From the NCBI GenBank assembly GCA_029246505.1, contig JAQWNC010000014.1, forward strand, positions 1 through 64,000: a DNA stretch of 64,000 nucleotides, written 5' to 3'. How positions within the stretch are numbered: position 1 is the first letter of the stretch; each line of letters starts with the position of its first letter. The notes below the pieces were generated by a model. It was not told the DNA's origin and did not search any database. It saw nothing but the letters and a program-made list of their open reading frames with translations. The stretch is from Arenicellaceae bacterium (lineage in GTDB: Bacteria > Pseudomonadota > Gammaproteobacteria > Arenicellales > Arenicellaceae). This document shows, in pieces, positions 60,938 to 64,000 of this stretch. A program made the position numbers and the translations under genes.

Positions 60938-61669
60938 CTAAGACGCAGATATCATGAATTGATAGGGAAGAAGCTCATAATTAACGTCAATATTTTGGAA
61001 CCCGGCAGCGCGAAGCTCGTTTACTACGGTTTCTGCATCCAGTTTCATACTTACCGGAGGCCCAACAGGTAATTCCCGCTTTTCGAAATCAATAACCATA
61101 AGTTTTCCGCCAGGTTTTATACCGGCTCGTACCGCTGAAAAATAATTTTCTCGATCTTTAATATGATGGTAGGTATCAACAATTAGAACTATGTCAGCTT
61201 CTTCTGCACTTAAGTTTGCTGAATCGTAGGGTACAAGACGCAGTTCCATTTTATCGGTTAAGCCTAAACGGTCTCTTTTTTCTTTAATAAAACCTAAAAA
61301 GCGCTCATCAACATCGGCGCAAATAACACTGGCACCAGCATCTACCAACTTGAAACTGAAATACCCGGTTCCACTTCCAATATCCATAACGGTTTTTCCC
61401 GCTAGGTCACCTAGCGCTGCAATCGCATCTGCTGGTTTTTGCCAAATCGCTCGATCTGGTGAATCGAAATTAGCTGCCAAGTCCTCAAAAGGAGCTTCAT
61501 TCATATGTGCATTGGCATCTTTCATGTGCGCATTGGAATGATTTTGCGGGCCATGCTCACCTTCATGGGCTAATGAAGCACCACTTAGGATCGAAATCAG
61601 TGAAACTGCTAGCAAGTGATTTATGCTCAATTTGAACTGGTGAGCAACTGTATTTTGAATATTCATCAT
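60938..61669 (-). CDS. Exported SAM-dependent methyltransferase-like protein 2
   Basis: 243 residues. The signal segment SINHLLAVSLISILSGASLA is followed by a His/Met-rich stretch at 35-57 (H-E-G-E-H-G, N-H-S-N-A-H-M, N-A-H-M) that could bind metal. The Rossmann methyltransferase domain has motif I M-D-I-G-S-G-T-G-Y-F-S (95-105), D-V-D-E-R-F-L-G-F-I (119-128), IVLIVDTYHHIKDRENYF-like text and KPGGKLMVIDFEKRELPVGP. Unlike gene 1, motif I is canonical, so SAM binding is plausible. A gap of 141 bases separates the two genes. What SAM source it would have outside the cytoplasm is unclear. Confidence 0.82.
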   Translation of the reverse strand: MMNIQNTVAHQFKLSINHLLAVSLISILSGASLAHEGEHGPQNHSNAHMKDANAHMNEAPFEDLAANFDSPDRAIWQKPADAIAALGDLAGKTVMDIGSGTGYFSFKLVDAGASVICADVDERFLGFIKEKRDRLGLTDKMELRLVPYDSANLSAEEADIVLIVDTYHHIKDRENYFSAVRAGIKPGGKLMVIDFEKRELPVGPPVSMKLDAETVVNELRAAGFQNIDVNYELLPYQFMISAS

Positions 61670-61808
61670 GTTTTCAGATTAGCATTAGTATCGGTTATCG
61701 TAACGCATCCATAAATTTGTGTGTTGATATAATAACGCATCTAACATCTTTTTTGCCAACATTGAAGAGGCGCTCCCTTCAGTTATAAGAGTTACAAGAC
61801 TATTATTC

Positions 61809-63134
61809 ATGAGGAAACTAGTAGGTAAAGGATCATTTGGGCTATGGACATTGGTCGCGCTAGTCGTCGGAAACGCGATCGGTGCTGGCATTTACACAAC
61901 GTCCGGATTCGCGCTTGCTGATCTTGGTTCGCGTGAATGGGTGCTCCTTGCTTGGGCAGTGGGCGGCATTATTGCACTAACCGGCGCCATTAGTTACGGG
62001 ATGTTAGCAGAGAGGCTTACGGAGTCTGGGGGAGAGTTTCTATACCTAACTCGTTCAATCCATCCCTTCGCTGGTTTTATTGCAGGATGGATATCGCTAC
62101 TAGCAGGTTTCTCAGGCGCTATTGCGTTTGCAGCGACGACCTTTGAGGTTTACTTACAATCCGCGATTCCTTCACTTAGCTTTTTTCCTGCTGATTTACT
62201 TGCCGTTGCAGCCATTTTATTTGCAGGATTGATTCACGTTGTACGTGTCGATACCGGCACCACTATTCATAACCTTATTGTCGGCGTTATGGTGTTAGCT
62301 CTTGTGTATGTTTGCCTATTTGCCGGTATTGGACTAATCAGTGAAAGTTGGTCGCCATCGGCCGCAGGTTCCTACACCGAGAGTTTTAACGTGAGCGCAT
62401 TTGCTAGCAGTCTGGTTTGGATATCATTGAGCTATTCAGGTTTTAATGCGGCAGTTTATGTTGCTGGAGAGGCGAGTAATGCTAAGCTTAATGTGCCCAG
62501 CAGTATGATTATTGGAACCCTTATTATTATTGTTCTATATGTCGCGGTTAATGCTGTTTTACTTTACGCACCGTTACCTGGGGACATCGTTGGGCAGGCG
62601 AAATTTGCAGCAATTGCAGCTCATTCTCTGGGGGGTGAAACACTTGGAATATTCATTGAAATTATTGTTGCGATATCTTTGCTGACGTCAGTTACCGCTA
62701 TGGTTCTGGCAGGGCCGCGGGTCTACGCAAAAATGGCCGAAGAAGGGGTAATGCCAAGGTTGTTGCGCTTTAAGAAAGGTGCTCCGCCGCACACTGCAAT
62801 AATACTTCAAGTCATTGTCGCCGTTGCCATAACCTTAATCTCTGAGCTTAGAGAGTTGCTTTCGTATTTGAGTTTTACCTTATCAATATCGTTGGCATTA
62901 ACCGTTTCGACATTGTTCGTAAGACATATTCAGCTTGGAGAGCGGCCTAATTCAAAATTGTATCCAATTGCGCCTTTACTGTTTGTGGTGGCAACCCTCT
63001 GGTTTGCATATTTATCCTCGAGATCGAACCAATCTCAGCTTATCGCTTTTTTGGTAACGATTGCCATCGGGGCCATCGCTTATTTGGGCACAAGATTATC
63101 CGGGCCATCGCCCGATAAAAAAGATATTGCTTGA
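61809..63134 (+). CDS. APC family amino-acid permease
   Basis: 441 residues and about twelve helices. The opening GLWTLVALVVGNAIGAGIYT carries the amino-acid-polyamine-organocation G-x-G-I-x-x signature in helix 1. SGGEFLYLTRSIHPFAGFIA and YSGFNAAVYVAGEASNAKLN are the usual helix 2-3 and helix 6 features. RVYAKMAEEGVMPRLLRFKK is the conserved cytoplasmic loop after helix 8. Substrate cannot be told. It stands alone, divergent from the second exported methyltransferase. Confidence 0.9.
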   Translation: MRKLVGKGSFGLWTLVALVVGNAIGAGIYTTSGFALADLGSREWVLLAWAVGGIIALTGAISYGMLAERLTESGGEFLYLTRSIHPFAGFIAGWISLLAGFSGAIAFAATTFEVYLQSAIPSLSFFPADLLAVAAILFAGLIHVVRVDTGTTIHNLIVGVMVLALVYVCLFAGIGLISESWSPSAAGSYTESFNVSAFASSLVWISLSYSGFNAAVYVAGEASNAKLNVPSSMIIGTLIIIVLYVAVNAVLLYAPLPGDIVGQAKFAAIAAHSLGGETLGIFIEIIVAISLLTSVTAMVLAGPRVYAKMAEEGVMPRLLRFKKGAPPHTAIILQVIVAVAITLISELRELLSYLSFTLSISLALTVSTLFVRHIQLGERPNSKLYPIAPLLFVVATLWFAYLSSRSNQSQLIAFLVTIAIGAIAYLGTRLSGPSPDKKDIA

Positions 63135-63349
63135 TTGCCCTAAGATTTGGGATGAACTTGATTTCACCGATAACGAGAAGATTCAGTTTTACAGTTTAAT
63201 TTGTACCAATTCATCACAATTACGGTAGCTTTTGCTATTTATTCGGGTGGGTACTGGAGAGGTTACGATTTAATTTCAAAATAGCCTTAGACTGTGGCCA
63301 TCTGGTTTGGGGTACGTCACGTAAGTATTCCAGAATAGACCCCATTTAT

Positions 63350-64000
63350 TTAACCATCACCTGGAAGGAGATTAAATCCTTCTTCGTCAGAGTAGTAAAG
63401 CCGGTCATACCAGTATGGGTCGAGCGATAGGGTGCACGGTAAAGGCGCAGCCCAACACCGAATATCGGGAATTGCATAATTGAAGCGCATTCCACTTGAA
63501 TTGACCATTTTTATGAGAGTTGGTTCTGGTATACCAGGTAATGGTGTGATTACTCGAATAGGGTTAAAGTTACATAAAAAGAGTAAGGTAGTCGCAGGTA
63601 ACAGGAGTGAACTTACCAAATGATTCCGGTGTAAATAAGAGAATATAGGCTGCAACCGAGTACTAAGATGACGGGTCACAACAAAGTAAATTCCAAATCC
63701 GAGCCAAAGTAATCCAAGAAAGTTAGCATATCGAACATCTGGTGCTGTATAACCCCAGTAGACGCTATGCACTAGTAACAATAGGACGGTTAGATATCCA
63801 GCCAGGTTAGAGTTTTAGATTTGTTGCTTGTTTCGGATAGGGATAAGAAAGGCCACTAACGTTAACAATACCCCACCCACGATACCCCATAAAATAAGAC
63901 TAGTTTTCCATTTTGCCCACCAATGAACCCACCATATAGCCTGATTTGTAGAATCTAAATAATCCCCAGGCACTCTGGAATGAAGAAATATCAACAGCCG
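63350..64000 (-). pseudogene. LIC_10190/DUF8201-like membrane protein, broken C-terminal part
   Basis: An open minus-strand frame enters from the right edge (LHSRVPGDYLDSTNQAIWWV, then SLILWGIVGGVLLTLVAFLI), meets TAA at 63815-63817 and continues in the same frame to 63350 with two or three helices. Late segments are SVYWGYTAPDVRYANFLGLL and D-I-R-C-W-A-A-P-L-P-C-T-L-S-L-D-P. A-P-D-x-R-x, and the terminal C-W-x-A-P-L-P-C-T-x-x-x-x-P, resemble the end of LIC_10190-type glycosyltransferase-like membrane proteins. A single substitution would join both parts. A TTG at 63781 could start a separate 143-residue product instead. Confidence 0.55.

Noticed and set aside
1-64000. CRISPR array or defence island
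   Set aside because: I found no regularly spaced direct repeats with unique spacers and no cas, restriction, toxin-antitoxin or other defence genes; the only dispersed repeat is the promoter-like element.

Overview
The window looks like a chromosomal segment of a free-living, probably marine gammaproteobacterium. The evidence is gene content: roxA, rluE, a glpT very like the enterobacterial one, a tRNA-Leu(UAA) carrying a P4-type integrase scar, several Tat-exported enzymes, lipoproteins and a TonB-dependent receptor. The species is not identifiable from the sequence. Gene density is moderate and there are unusually many decayed genes: in-frame stops, lost start codons, single-base frameshifts and short C-terminal relics.

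Layout. 1-4704: the end of an unknown gene, tRNA-Leu, then a degenerate integrative element bounded by a 20-bp repeat of the tRNA 3' end. It holds an integrase/terminase scar and a three-gene secreted operon (GHWDGD-type protein, DUF6152 protein, carboxylesterase). 4.8-15.2 kb: housekeeping and accessory genes (MscS channel, RluE, RoxA, gamma-glutamyltransferase, cytochrome b561, a DUF1330 protein with an apparent ATT start) among relics of a sulfatase, a GNAT acetyltransferase and an amidohydrolase. 15.4-19.8 kb: an exported operon of LVIVD-repeat protein, small secreted protein, TolC-like lipoprotein and multicopper oxidase. 19.8-25.0 kb: a tripartite tricarboxylate transporter (TctC-B-A) with an MmgE/PrpD protein and an SDR protein. 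25.0-25.9 kb: a split YeeE/YedE sulfur transporter, the first half frameshifted at a run of eight G. 26.0-34.0 kb: two NTF2-like secreted paralogues flank a lipoprotein amidohydrolase, a D-amino-acid/sulfur module (DAACS symporter broken by a frameshift, D-cysteine desulfhydrase, Asp/Glu-type racemase) and a GST. 34.3-46.3 kb: PQQ dehydrogenase with a lipoprotein hydrolase, GlpT, amidohydrolase, TonB receptor, CocE-type hydrolase, and relics of IS30, an NHL propeller, an Lrp/AsnC regulator and a lectin-like protein. 46.4-55.9 kb: glycine-zipper lipoprotein, two fused DUF6152 proteins, a two-domain YeeE/YedE transporter, TcyP cystine transporter, thioredoxin-like protein, MFS transporter, FMN hydroxyacid oxidase, YceI. 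56.1-64 kb: a decayed fused DUF6152 gene, an intact split DUF6152 operon, a solo DUF6152 gene, two secreted methyltransferases, an APC permease and a decayed membrane-protein gene.

How the genes work together. Two themes recur. One is sulfur and thiol acquisition: GGT, D-cysteine desulfhydrase, TcyP, three YeeE/YedE-type genes and a thioredoxin-like protein. The other is a family of secreted proteins made of a small DUF6152 domain (HHS after the signal peptide) and a larger domain with a G-H-W-D-G-D-T-L-V-V-like motif. These domains occur as neighbouring genes, as single fused genes, solo and as pseudogenes, at seven places. That fused-or-adjacent pattern argues for an undescribed two-part periplasmic system and is the main candidate for novelty here. 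A second candidate is a dispersed element of about 60 bp (TTCGAT, 17 bp, TATACT), found at seven places and always just upstream of, and oriented with, a gene.
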